A DNA stretch of 64,000 nt from Acanthamoeba castellanii str. Neff (Eukaryota > Discosea > Longamoebia > Acanthamoebidae): assembly GCF_000313135.1 (NCBI RefSeq), contig NW_004457245.1, forward strand, positions 105,710-169,709. Reading direction: 5' to 3'. Positions 43,551 to 55,500 of the stretch are shown piece by piece; within the stretch, counting starts at the first letter, position 1; every line of letters begins with the position of its first letter. The position numbers and the translations under genes are program-made. The notes beneath the pieces are model-generated. The model did not search any database. It had not been told where the DNA came from and worked only from the letters and a program-made list of their open reading frames with translations.

Positions 43551-46500
43551 CTATGGCTGGTCCTCCCCGGCGTTGAGCTGCTTCGTCTTGCGACGGAGCT
43601 TCTTCTTCGTCTTCCTGGCGTTGACGAAGCGCATCATGGCGGCCAGGTCCTCCTTGAACCGTCGCAGCTCGGCGTCCATGGCCTCCGCCACCCTTCGCAG
43701 CTCGCCCTCCCGCGCGTCCGCCTCCCGCTCTCGCCGCTCGGCCGCCGCGGCCGCCTCCGCTGCCTCGCCCGCGTCCGCCCGCGGCCTCGCGGCCTCCTCG
43801 AGCTCGCCGGCCAGCACTTCGCGCTCGCGCTCAAGGCGCTCCACTTCGTGTCGGGCGTGATCCAGGTTCTTCTGGAGCATCCAGTTGCGCCGCTTGAGCC
43901 GGGTGGCGTGGGCACGATCGTCGTCGACGTCGCGCGTGAGCGCCGCGATCCCGCGTTGGAGCGCGGTGAGGTCCGCTAGGCTCTGCTCTCGGAAGTGGTC
44001 GAACTCGCGCTGCGCCCGCCTTCGCTGCCGTCGCTCGCGTCGCACCAGCTCGCGGCCCTCCGGCGTCAGCCCCGCCCTCTCCCACTCCTCCTCCTCCTCT
44101 TCGTTGTCGTCATCATTTTCATCAGCCGCCACACCATTGACGCCGATCGCCGCCGCAGCCGCACCATCACCATCGTCATCGGTGGCTTCGAAGTTCCACG
44201 CGCTGGCCAGCGCACTAATGTCCTCCTCCTCGGGGCTGTCGCCATCGCCGTCAACTTTGTCGTTCCCATTGGCCTCAGGCTCGACGTGGTGCCCATTCTC
44301 CACCACCTGACGGTCGTCGTCGTAGTCGACATCGGCGGTGTTGTCGACATCATTGACGGCGGCGACGGCGGCGGTGGCGGTGGCGGGCTGTAGCTCGGCG
44401 AGGAGGGCGGCGCGCTGGGCTTCGGATTGGGCCAGGCGCTGCTCGAGATCGGCCACGCGTCGCTCCCATTCGGCCACGCGGCGGTTGACCTCGGTCCACT
44501 CCCGCTCGAGCGCCTGCGCATAGTTGCCCTCCATCTCGCGCTGCCACTCGGCCCTCGACGCCTCCACCCGCAGCACCTCTGCCCGCAGGGCCTTCACCTC
44601 CTCCTCGGCCGCAGCCGCCCTCTTCTCCGCTTCGTTCTTCGCCTCCTCTTCGTTCTCTGCTTCGTTCTTCGCCTCCTCTTCGTTTGCTTCGTTCTCTGTC
44701 GCGTTCTCCGCCTCCTCCTTCGTGTCGTTTTCATTTTCGTCTTCGTTCTTCGAGTCTTCTTCGGCGACCTCCACCATCACCGCCTCCTCGTCCTCCTCGT
44801 CTTCGTCGTCTTCGTCGTCTTCTTCATCATCGCTCTTCTTCTCCTTTTCGCTTTCGCTTTCTTCGTTTTCTTCTCCGTTTTCGTTTTCCTTCTCGTTCTC
44901 GTGCTGCCCACCTTCGGGCTGCAGCTCGACGAGGGCCCGGCGCAGCTGGTCGATCTCGAGGTCCTTGCGGCCGAGCAGCACCTGGGCCAGCTCCTTCTCG
45001 CGCTGGCGCATGAGCGTGAGCTCCTGCCACGTCGCCTGCGTGTGCGCCCACTCGGCCTCCTTCTTCTGCCACTCGAGCTGCCGCGTCTCCCAGGCCTGCA
45101 CCTCGCGGTACATGTCCTGCACCTCGAGATTGACCCGGTTGAACTTCCACATCTCCTGCTTGAGCCGCAGCTCCAGCGTATCGCAGTGCTCCCTGTGTGC
45201 CGTGTGTGTGTGTGTGTGTGTGTGTGTGTCAGATAATACGCACGACACGACACGACACGACACGACACACGGATGTACTTGAGCTCGGCGATCATCGCGC
45301 GCTCCTTGTCGAGCTCCTCTTCGAGCAGGCTCCGCCGCAGGCGCAGCTGCTGCAGCTCGTCCTTGAGCGCCGCCCTATTCTCCTCGACACTGGTGCCGGC
45401 GTCGGCGTCGGCATTCATTGCAGTCGGGGCTCCCATCGTGGAGTCCTCCTCTCCGGGAAGGAGCCGGCGGTGCCCGAGCTCGGCCACGCGGGCTTGGGCG
45501 GCGCGGGCCAGCTCGCGCAGCTCCTGCTTCTCGACCAGCACCGCGTCCCACTCGCGCTCCTTGGCCTCGAGCGCCTCCTCCCACTCGCGCTCCTTCGCCG
45601 CCATCTGCTCCCGCAGCTCCGCCGCCGTCGAGTCGTCGCTCGCTCGGGGCTGATGGGCGGCATCGGCGTCGGCGTCGGCGAGGCGCTGGCGGAGGTGGTC
45701 GAGGGCGGCGTCGCGGTCGCGCAGGGCCGCGTGCCATTCGGCCTCCTTGGCGGCGAGGTGGTCGTGCAGCTGCTGGAGGACGGCATCCATCTCCTGCATG
45801 GTGGTGACCCACTCGTCCTCCTTGGCCGCGTGCTGGCGCTCGTCGGCGGCGAGCCGGTCGCGCAGCTCCTCGAGCGCCGCGTCCTTGGCCTGCACCACCG
45901 CATTCCACGCATTCTCCACCGTTGCCAGCTGGTCGCGCAGCTCACGGACTACCTTGGTCTCGGTCTCGGCCTCCGCCTCACTCGCCACCGCGGCCGCCGC
46001 CTGCTGCTGCTCGGCCACGGTCGCATTCCACGCATTTTGCTGGGCCTCGGCCAGGGCTGCGGCGTGCCGGGCCTCCTGGGCCGCGAGTTGGTCGCGCAGC
46101 TCGCGCAGGGCCGCATTCCACTCCTGCTCCGCGGCACTCCACTCGCGCTCCTTCTCCGCCAGCTGCTCGCGCAGCTCCCGCACCACTTCGCTCTCGGCCT
46201 CGGCCTCTTCACCGTCTTCGTTTCCTTCGTCGCCGACTCTCGTCGCAGCGCCGCGACCCGGTCGTTGGCGGTGGCCAGCTCCTCGCGCAGCTCCTCCAGC
46301 GCGGCGTCCTTCTCCTCAATAGTCGCATTCCATTCATTCTGCTTGGATTCCAGCTCCTCGCGCAGCTCCTCCAGCGCGGCGTCCTTCTCCTCGACGACCG
46401 CATTCCACGCATTCTGCTTGGCCTCAAGCTGCTCGCCGAGCTCGCGCACCGTCGCTTCGGCCGCGCTCCATTCGCTCTCGCGGGCCGCCAGCTGGCCTCG

Positions 46501-48764
46501 CAGCTCTTCCAGTGCCGCCTCCTTGGCCTCGAGCGCCTCCTCCCACTCCTGCTCCTTCGCCGCCAGCTGCTCCCGCAGCTCTCGCACCACTTCACTCTCG
46601 GCCTCTTCGTCTTCCTCTCGCTGCAGCGCCGCGGCCTCGTCGTTGGCGGTGGCCAGCTCCTCGCGCAGCTCCTCCAGCGCTGCCTCTTGTTCTTCGGCGG
46701 CCGCATCCAGTTGGGCCTGCTTGGCCTCAAGCTGCCCATCGAGCTCGCGCACCGTCGCTTCGTTCTCCTGCGCGGCCGCGCTCCATTCGCTCTCGCGGGC
46801 CGCCAGCTGGCCCCGCAGCTCTTCCAGCGCCGCCTCCTTCTCGGCCAGCCGCTCGCGCAATTCGTCGAGCGTGGCACTCCACTCCGCCTGCTTGGCATTC
46901 CACTCATTCTCCCTCGCTTCAAGCATCGCATTCCATTCATTCTCCTTGCCCTCCAGCGTCGCGGTCCACTCGTGAAGCTGGCCGTTGAAGCTCTGCTGCT
47001 TGTCGCCCTCCAGCCGGTCGACGATGGCCTTGAGCTGCTGCTCGATCTCGTCGGCCTCCGCGCGCCGCTCGTTCTCGCGCGCCTCCCGCTCGCGCTCCCA
47101 CTCGCGCTCCTTCGTCTGTGCCGCATCCGTGACCTGCGCCAGCTCGGCCTCGAGCCTGTCCAGCTCTCGCTGGGCGTCGGCCAGCTGCGCGCTGAGCGTC
47201 GCGACCTCCTCCGCCCTTCGTTCTCTGTCATCTTCGTCGTCTTCGCTTTCCTTTGTCGTCTTCGCTCTTTCCGCTTTGATCTCCGCGCGCAGCTCGGCCA
47301 GGCCGTGCTCCGCAGCCGCGCGGCTCTGCTTGGCGGCCTCCAGCTCGCGCTCCAGCTCGACATACTTGGCATTCTCGTCATTCCGCTGTCGCTTCATGCG
47401 CTCGACCTCGGCCAGCATGCCATGAATGTTGGTCTGCTGGGCCTCGCCGTCCTGCTGGTACCGGTGGACGATGGCCTCCAGGCTCGCAGACCTCTCGCGC
47501 TCGCGCTCGATCTGGCCCTCGAGGTCGGCCACGCGGTCGGCGAGCTCGTGGCGGGCGCGCTTGAGCTCGACGACCAGCTGCGACGAAGCTTGCTGCTGCT
47601 TGTCGCCGTCGCTCGGCCGCCCCATGGCATCGCCGTTCCCATTCGGTTGCTGGGACGGGCCGTGGCGCACGAACGGTCCCCGCAGCCTGCGCTCACATCG
47701 AATCAATGGTGTGTGTCGTGTCGTGTGTCGTGTGTCGTGTGTCGTGTGTCGTGTGTCGTGTGTCGTGTGTCGTGTGTCGTGTGTCGTGTGTCGTGTGTCG
47801 TGTGTCGTGTGTCGTGTGTCGTGTGTCGTGTGTCGTGTGTCGTGTGTCGTGTGTCGTGTGTCGTGTGTCGTGTGTCCGTGTGCCGTGTGCCTGGAGGAGG
47901 TGGGAGAGTACCGTTCGATCTCTTCCAACAGTTCGATCTGCTTTTCGCTGAGCTTACGGCAGTTGCGCTCCATCTCCTGCATGAGGCCCTGCACCCGCTG
48001 GCCGTTCTCCTTTTCCATCTGCGCCACCGACTCGGCGCGCTTGACCTTCTCTGTCCACACCCTGCGCTCCTCCTCCCTCACCTCCTCCACCCTACGCGCG
48101 CCATCGAAATCAGCACTCGCCGCACACGCGCACGACACGCACGACACACAACGTAGGCAGGTACGCACTTTCGCTGGGTGACTTCTTCGGCGGAGCGGCG
48201 GGCGCGGACCACCTCCTGCCCCAGTGCGCGGAGCTTGGCGCCGACGGCCTCCAGGGCGTCATCCTTCTGCTCGGCCTCCTCGCGCAGCTGCGCCACGGCC
48301 GCGTCGGCCGCGTCGAGCCGGGCGCGCGCCTCGCTGAGCGCGTCGGCCTTCTCCCGCAGGGCCTCGCGCAGCCGGGCCTCGCTGTCGACGAATTTGCCGA
48401 GCTTGACCTCAACCTCGCCCAGCAGGTGGTCCTTCTCGCGCAGCTGCGCCCGTTGCTGCTTGGCGGCCTGGGCGTCCTGGGCCGCCTGCTGGCGCCACTC
48501 GTCGACCTCACGCAGCAGCGCGCGCCGCTCGGCCTCAGCCTCGCGCTTGGTGTCGTCGACCACGCGCGACGCGGCGGCCTCGGCCGTGTGCAGGGCCTCC
48601 TCGAGCCGCCGCTCGCGCGCCCGGGCCTCCTCGACCTCGGCCTTCCACTTGGTGGTCAGGTCCTGGATCTGTTCGTCCTTCCCGCGCAACAGCTTGTGCA
48701 GTTCGTCCTTCATCTTCTTCTCCTGTTTGTAGAGTGACTGTGAGTCGCTCGTTCGTATGTGTCG

Positions 48765-48820
<56 letters not shown>

Positions 48821-50199
48821 GTTGCGTGTGTTGCGTGTGTGTGCCGCGTGTGACGCGCACCACCTCCTGCAGGTCGATGGCTTGCTTCTTGAGTAGGATG
48901 TTCTTGGTCTGCAGCTTCTGCTTGAACGTACGGATCTTGTCGTCCCACTCCTGCTTCTGCGCCTGGACCGCGCGCTCGAGCTCGGCCCGCTCCTGCTCTC
49001 CGGCGCGCGCGTCGGCCTCCAGCCGCAGCCGCAGCTGCTTCTCGAGGTTGAGCGCGTCGCTCAGGGCACGCGCGCGCTTCTCGCCCACCTCGTGCTGCTC
49101 GACGGCGTTCTCGAGCTCCCACTCCTTCTCCTCCAGGTCCTGCTGGGCCTTCTCGCGCGCGGCGCGCTCAGTCTGGGCCTGGGCCTGGGCCGCGACCAGC
49201 TCCTGCTCGATGCGCTCGCGGCGCTTGCGCTCGTCGCGGCCGCGGCCCACGGCGGCGTCGAGCTCCTTCTCCAGGCGCACGCGCACCTCGCGCTCCTCGA
49301 CCACGCTGCGCTGGACGGTGTCGATCTCGTGCTTGACCTGCTCGAGCACCTTGCGCATGCCGTCGGCCTTGTCGCTCTCGGCCTTGAGCCGGCGCCGCGC
49401 GTCGTCGGCCTCATGCTGCAGCCGCTCGCGCTCCTGCCGCGCGGCCTTCTCCTGCGCTCGGGCTTCGTCGCGTTCGCGTTCGGCGCGCTGGCGCTCGGCG
49501 GCGAGCTTGTCGCGCTGCTCGGCGTGCTGGCGCGACTCGCCCTGGACCCGGGCGAGGGCCTGCTGGCACTCGTGGAGCTCCTCCTCGAGCCGCTGGACCA
49601 CCGTGATGTCCTCGTTCTGCCACTTGGCATATTGTCTGCATGTGTGCCGTGTGCCGTGTGCCGTGTGCCGTGTGCCGTGTGCCGTGTGCCGTGTGCCGTG
49701 TGCCGTGTGCCGTGTGCCGTGTGCCGTGTGCCGTGTGCCGTGTGCCGTGTGCCGTGTGCCGTGTGCCGTGTGCCGTGTGCCGTGTGCCGTGTGATTGCCA
49801 GTGGCGAGGTCAGCGTGCTTGCGCCGAAGCCATCATCAGAGAAAAGTGAACAAAGAGGGAGTCGAGACCTGATGAGCTGCCCATCTTCATCTGTGAGCTG
49901 GTTCTTGAGTGCTGCGATATGCTCGCGAAAGAAGGCCTTCTCTTCCCTGGATGGAGTAAGATGAAGTTGAATGGAAGTGATGACAGCGAGGGCATAGAGG
50001 TGATTATGAGGCGGTGGAGCAAGTACCTCCTCTTGTTACGTTCAATTTCGAATCGTTGCCTCAGATCTTCGATTTCTGTTTTCAATTCCTCTTCAATGTC
50101 GCCGTGGCGTAGCAGGTCATCGAATCGCGACAGCACCGCGGCTGCCTTGGCAGAGCCTCCGCGGCCCCGCCCCTTCATCTTCGCCCTCTTCTCTTCCAT
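43551..50199 (-). CDS. Giant coiled-coil protein (about 1900 residues)
   Basis: Start MEEKRAKMKGRGRGGSAKAA at 50199; stop at 43551. Almost the entire product is predicted heptad-rich coiled coil with Glu/Lys/Arg/Ala/Leu/Gln and periodic Trp: for example KTEIEDLRQRFEIERNKRR, LVAAQAQAQTERAAREK, VEEKDAALEELREELESKQ. Between about 45.3 and 47.0 kb a unit of roughly 25-30 residues built on EWNA...EEKDAALEELREEL is repeated many times with changes, so the rod grew by internal duplication. Acidic low-complexity segments (44.1-44.9 kb) lie towards the C-terminus. At least six introns; two carry large 7-base minisatellites (47711-47876 and 49641-49790) and one a (GT)n run. A one-base frame break occurs near 46230-46245. 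Such proteins (golgins, centrosomal or cytoskeletal tethers) cannot be assigned by sequence alone; no anchoring domain is seen. Confidence 0.72.
47711..47876. repeat. Intronic minisatellite (GTGTCGT)n, about 23 copies
   Basis: A nearly perfect tandem array of the 7-base unit GTGTCGT within an intron of the coiled-coil gene. Because 7 is not a multiple of 3 it gives open reading in several frames (Val-Cys-Arg-Val-Ser-Cys patterns), which are artefacts. Confidence 0.92.
48764..48815. repeat. Intronic (GT)n microsatellite
   Basis: About 26 uninterrupted GT units followed by GCGTGTGTT variants, inside an intron of the coiled-coil gene. Confidence 0.9.
49641..49790. repeat. Intronic minisatellite (GTGCCGT)n, about 21 copies
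   Basis: A second 7-base array in another intron of the same gene. The unit differs from the array at 47711-47876 by one base (C for T at position 4) and is almost perfectly homogeneous. Confidence 0.92.
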
Positions 50200-50596
50200 T
50201 CCTCACCGGGGGGGAAGGTGCGATTGGAGATTCGATCCGTTGCTATCTGCTCTAATTCTATTTCTACGTGAACGATCTCGACATGAACCGAGACGGCCGG
50301 ACGAGCACGTGGACCCTCCCGATGAAGCGAGATATCAACTCAAGCGATCTGTCGCGCGAGATGCGTGACACGTCAGCCTTTTCTCCTTCTATTTCTTCTT
50401 CTTTTGTTTTACACCATACCCCAAGAGCTTCGTTTGGCTTCACGTCACTGCATCGAAGGCCTGGGCTCCAGCTTGAACGGTCCCAAGCTCATGATGGGTC
50501 CGCCAAACTTCGGTCCTCCAACCCTGTCGCCAACCTCCATCATCAGCCTGTGCGGTGTGTGCGGTGTGTGCGGTTGGGGTGCACAGTGGTTGAAGT

Positions 50597-51445
50597 CTAC
50601 CGTATCTGGAGCATGTAGAAGGTCTCGGTGTGTTCGAGGGCGTCGGGCAGCACGTCGGGCAGCACCACGGAGGGCGGGCTGCTGAACGGGATCTTGAAGC
50701 GCACGTGGTGGGTGCTCCTGAACTTGCCCTTGATGGGGAACCCGAAGGGCGTCATCACCTCCGTCCGCACCGCCTCCTTCTTCTTCTCCACCCTCAGCTT
50801 CGTCTTTTGTTTCTTTTCCTGCATTGCGTATGTGCGGTGTGATGAGCTCGAGTATGAGTGTGTGTGTGTGTGTGTGTGTGTGTGCGGTCGTGCGTGTGCG
50901 GTGACCTGGTCATCGGCGCGATAGCCCATGACGGCGCCGTAGGTGACGTGGCAAAGGGACATGGCGATCTCCTTGATGACCTGCATCGTGTGGTTCCTGA
51001 TCTCCAGTTCCACGGGGATGTTGTCGCCCACGTAGAAGCGCTTCCTGGGCGACTTGGCCACCAGGATGACCATCGTCGATGCCTTCTTGGGCACCTTCTT
51101 CACCTTGCATTGACACTCTGTGTCCCAAAAGTAGTCCCTGCCCAGCCCTGCACGTGTGTGTGCGTGTGCGGTAGTGAGTGCGCGGGTGCGATTGATGCGT
51201 GTCGGGAGAGTGGGGGGGGGGCAGTGCCTTGCGGGTTGGGTGCGTTGTTATAGGCCTGCTCGAGTTTGAGCATGCCCACGCGCTTTTGCTCATCGATGGC
51301 CGCCAATCCGTGGCGGGTGTAGTTCACCACCAGGTTGGTGCGGCCCATGGGCTCTTCCTCCTCCTGCTTCTCCTTTTCTGCAGCCGCCTGACACCACTGG
51401 CTGCACGAGCAAGGCTATGGTGAGGCAAAGGTTGCTCCCTTTACA

Positions 51446-51501
<56 letters not shown>

Positions 51502-52320
51502 CACACACAGTCTCGAGACGCAGGATGGGGCACCTCTGAGTCTGCTCTTCCGTGGGTGCGTTGGACAGGCCTGCGTCGGGTTCGGGCACGGGATGACCCA
51601 TGTGCCTTCTGATCGACATCTGCGCCAGCCGGTTGGCTTCCGCCATCGATACACTCTTGCGCCTCCTGCCATGCGACGCGACGCGACACGATGTCAGAAT
51701 CGATTGGAGAGGGGGCTGTGGCGAGAGGTTATACGAGTTGGAGCGGAAGGCCAGGCCGGCTTGAGGTTGAGGCAGGTCGGGCAGCTGATTGATCGAGCTC
51801 GCTCGCCCTCTGTGTTGCCCGCCGCCGCCGCCGCCGCCCGGCGGGATGTAGACTGAGCGCCGGCGCCACGAGGGCTTGTCGGCCTTCTTGAGGCCCTCCT
51901 CTTTGCGCTTGATCAGCGCCTCCTCGATCGCGGTCAGCGACGCCAGGAGCTTGTCGGCCTTGTACATGAGGTTGAGAATGACCGTTCCTATTTTCCACTC
52001 AATGAAGTGAGCGGCGCAGTACTGCAAGAATGGGAAGACGGGAGAAGAGGTGGACCTTGCTCAGTCTTGGCGACGGTGAAGGGCTTGGAGGGCAGGTTGA
52101 GCTGCATCTCCTCGCCCATCCTGTCCAGCGCGGCCTGCCCCGAGTCCATGGGGGCCTCGAGTTTGCTGCACATCACCCGAAACACCTGCGGGGGCCACAC
52201 AAGGGTCAAGCGTCACAACCCATCCGACCATCAACATCACAATCGAAACAAGACACATGCTTGGGAGGGAGTGAGGCAACGCACCCGATCAAGCCGTGCT
52301 TCCAGCATCTTCGCGTCCAT
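50597..52320 (-). CDS. Arrestin-fold protein with long basic N-terminal extension
   Basis: The likely start is ATG at 52318-52320 (MDAKMLEARLDR, donor GTGCGT, joined to VFRVMCSKLEAPMDSGQ). N-terminal part: helical (MYKADKLLASLTAIEEALIK), then a Gly/Arg-rich region (VYIPPGGGGGGG) and RRRKSVSMAEANRLAQ. The C-terminal half contains an arrestin-C-like beta-sandwich: TMVILVAKSPRKRFYVGD, NIPVELEIRNHTMQVIKEI, AMSLCHVTYGAVMG, then THHVRFKIPFSSPPSVVLPD and the last residues LEHTETFYMLQIR. The VGDNIPVELEIRN-T-x-x-x-I-K pattern is characteristic of arrestin C domains, which link receptors to trafficking or ubiquitin ligases. A matching N-domain is not obvious, so it may be a one-lobe or diverged family member. 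It lies 242 bases downstream of the E1 gene on the same strand. Confidence 0.62.
51447..51500. repeat. Intronic (CA)n microsatellite
   Basis: About 27 CA units in an intron of the arrestin-like gene. Confidence 0.9.
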
Positions 52321-52562
52321 CTTTTTCCTCTTGGGGGTCTTCCTCACCAAAGGGGGACCAAGATCTTGTCCACCCTCCACAAAACAATTTCGTAAAACCA
52401 CAAAACAACACCAAAACCGAACAAGACATTTGCCAAATATTTGGTTCCGATGCAACTGAAAGAGCTGAAAAGCGAAGAATTTTTTTAAAAAAAAGCTAAC
52501 CCACTCGGGTTCGTCTTGTTCAAGAGGCTGAAGCAGAGAAAGGAAGAACAGATGATCACTCT

Positions 52563-55500
52563 TCACGCCACAGAGCGGAACCTGAAGTGGATGTCGGGCA
52601 GCTCGAGCTCGTCGCCGGTCGCGGCGTCCTCGCCCTCTACCGAGAGGAGGAAGAAGTGCTTCGTGGCCGGGATCGTCTTCTTGTTCACCGTGCACCAGAT
52701 GTCCGTCACCCTGCACAGCCCATGTCGTCGTCAACATCATCGTCTACAACATAGTGACGGCGATGAGGGAGAAGAAGAAGAAGAAGAACGTACGGCTGTT
52801 GGAGGCGGGCCTTGTGGCCGGGCAGGTAAGAGGTGTACATGAGCCCCACGCCGCTGGCGATGGAGTTGACGACGATGTTGTGCTCCTCCTTGAAGCGGTT
52901 GACGAGCTCCTGGAGCGTGGTCTGCTCGGTCATGTTGAACTCGATCTTGTCCCACTCGGTCCAGCCCTCCGCCGGATAGCTCTTCGTGCCCTGTACCGCG
53001 CACGTGTGAGAAAAAACGCTGAAGAAGGTGTGCGTGTGCGGTGTGTGCGCGTGCGCGTGCGCATACCTCGGCCTCGTTGCCCTTGTGAACTGCTGGCGGG
53101 AGAGGCTCCGAGAAGGCCCAGAACGGGAGCGCAAGGTTGACGAACGCGTTCTTGAACTGCTCCAGCTTCTTGTCGCCCTGCACCAGCTTGTAGAGCTCCA
53201 GGCACACAAGACCTTTGGGTGGCAAGAGTCAGTCACCACTCGGGCCGCACGCATGACACGCACGAGGCTGGAGACCTACCAGTAATCATGGCCGTGGTGG
53301 TGGCAATGGCAGGAATGATCTTGCCCGCGATCTGCTTGGTCTTGTGCACGTCGGCCTCCTTGATGGAGTAGTTGCGCGCCCTAAGGTTGGAGGCGGCAGT
53401 GATGAAGGCCATGTGGTAGTTGGTGTCGTCGTCCTTCTCAAAATTGATCGGCTTCAACCGCCAGTCGCCCACCTGCTGCCTATCGGGGAGGGACCCGACG
53501 ATCCGCTGGATGGCCGCCTCGTCCGCGTCGTGTTCGTCACCGCCACCGCTGGGCTCCTCCTGCTGGCCAGGGTCCGTCTGGATTTTGACTGTGTTGTGTG
53601 TTGTGTGAGCCGACACCTACGCGCTTGAGAGTGACGAAGAAGAATAGGGAACTTACCCTTCTTAGGCACGAATGTGGGCACGGTGGTGGTCTTCAGGACC
53701 TCGTGGATCTCCTCCATCGAGATATGGTCGTCGATGCCGTAGAGGTGCGCCAGGAGCTTGGTGCCGGCGATGATGAAATCCATGTGCAGCGTGTCGTCCT
53801 CGGAAAACGCGAGCGCGCGGGGGAAGCGCTTGGGACCCGACCAAAAGCGAACCTGTTGGTGTGTCGGCGCGTGACGTGTGTTAATCGACCAAGGTCGCTA
53901 CATACAAGAGCGATCAATTAGAGAAAGGAGGAACATACGCCGTTGGAGGTGATGTGGTCCTCGGGGAAGTTGTAGGCCAGCTGAGCGATGTTGTTGTGGA
54001 AAAGCTCCTCGAAGTGCACGCGCGCCCAGGCCACACAGTCCTTGATGGTAATTGTGTTGCCCTTCTCCAGGTAAGCCTCGATACCCTCCAGCGTCTTCTT
54101 GAGTACGCCAATATTGGTGTTGGCCTTGAGCTTCTTCACGTAGTCGGGGTTGTCCAGGTAGTTGTTCACATCCTCGGCCTGGTTCTTGAAGAAGCCGCCG
54201 AACAAGTCCCTCGCCCACTGTGATGACGAAGCGACACATAAAATTGAACAAAGATGAGATCCAGCACAATGACTGCGAGCTGCGCTCGGGTGTGTCTTAC
54301 CTCGATGGTGTGCTCGATCTTGTTGGGGAAGTTCTTGAGCGTGCACATGGGAATGGTCTTCTCGGGAGGATCGGCCGAGGCCGAGTACGACTCGGTCTTG
54401 TGGGGCAAGACGACCTGCGTGTTGGCCTTGGCGCCGAGGGTGCCAGACTCGAGGAGAGGCTTGCCGTAGGTGACGCACTGGTAATCGGTGTAGCGGCGGG
54501 CCTCAAGGTTGTCCAGAGCATTGCACACGCCGTCGAGAGAACGCCAGAATTCCTCCGTGAAGGTTTCTGTAACAAAGTCAAGAAATCAGTGTCGATATAC
54601 CACAAGACAGAAAGTGCAGGCGCTGAACTAGTCGTAGTGGGCGAGCGTACCCTCAGTTTGGACGGGGATCTCGTAGGGTGTCACACGGATGTGAGGATTC
54701 ATGACCTTGATCGCCGCCGAGGCGGCCTGCGACTTCATTTTCTGTAAACAAGCAAAGAAAGAAAGTATGAGGAACACCACACCGCGCGAGGGCCTAGAGC
54801 ACAGAAACGAGGTGCTGGATGCGTACGCCAATGTCATAGTCGCGGAAGAGGAACTGGCGGTTGAGGTTGGACTTTTCGATGTTGTCCATGTCCGTCACGA
54901 AGATGGTGCCCTTCTCGCCGCAGGCCAGACCCATCATGGCAAAGTTCTTCAGGAACTCGCATCCGAGGGCACCCGCACCGCAGAGGAAGTACTTCTGCTG
55001 CTCGAGCTTGTCCTGGAACGACTTGCCGAACACGGCAATCTGGTTGTCGTAGCGGCTGCCCACCGGGGCGTGGTCGGCGAGGTTGAGCTCGCTGGGCAGG
55101 GCCTCGACGGCGTCGAAGTAGAACCACTGGAAGAGGGGGTGGAACTTGCCCGAGATCTTGAGCACTTCTTGCGCCGTGATACCGCCGAAGAAGGCGTTCT
55201 GTGCGAGGGTGAGAACTAGGGTGAGATTGCTGCAGACGAACTTACTGGGCGAGGAAGCCGTACCATAGGGCTCAGGTCGCCACGCGAGAACATGGCCAGC
55301 TTTCTGATAATGTCCTCATCGATCTCCTCCACCTCGTGCACCTTGTCAGCGATTCTGCTGGCGTTCTGTTTGTTTGTACAAATTCCATCAAAGTCACGCG
55401 TTTGAGTCATCATTCCAACGGCACTGAAGTGTGAGCCGAGTGGATTGGGGGTTTACCTCGTTCTTAGCCTGCTGATTCAAGTCTTTGGCCAGCTGGACGA

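Noticed and set aside
47706..47951. Open frames encoding repeated Val-Cys-Arg-Val-Ser-Cys
   Set aside because: They are translations of the (GTGTCGT)n intronic minisatellite; a 7-base unit without stops opens several frames. Not protein.
45922..48156. 744-codon plus-strand frame rich in Leu/Arg/Gln
   Set aside because: Exact antisense of the coiled-coil gene's GAG/CTC-rich exons and it runs through the minisatellite intron. The minus-strand frame has the meaningful heptad pattern.
49640..49849. Open frame of repeated Cys-Arg-Val-Pro-Cys-Ala-Val
   Set aside because: Translation of the (GTGCCGT)n intronic array.
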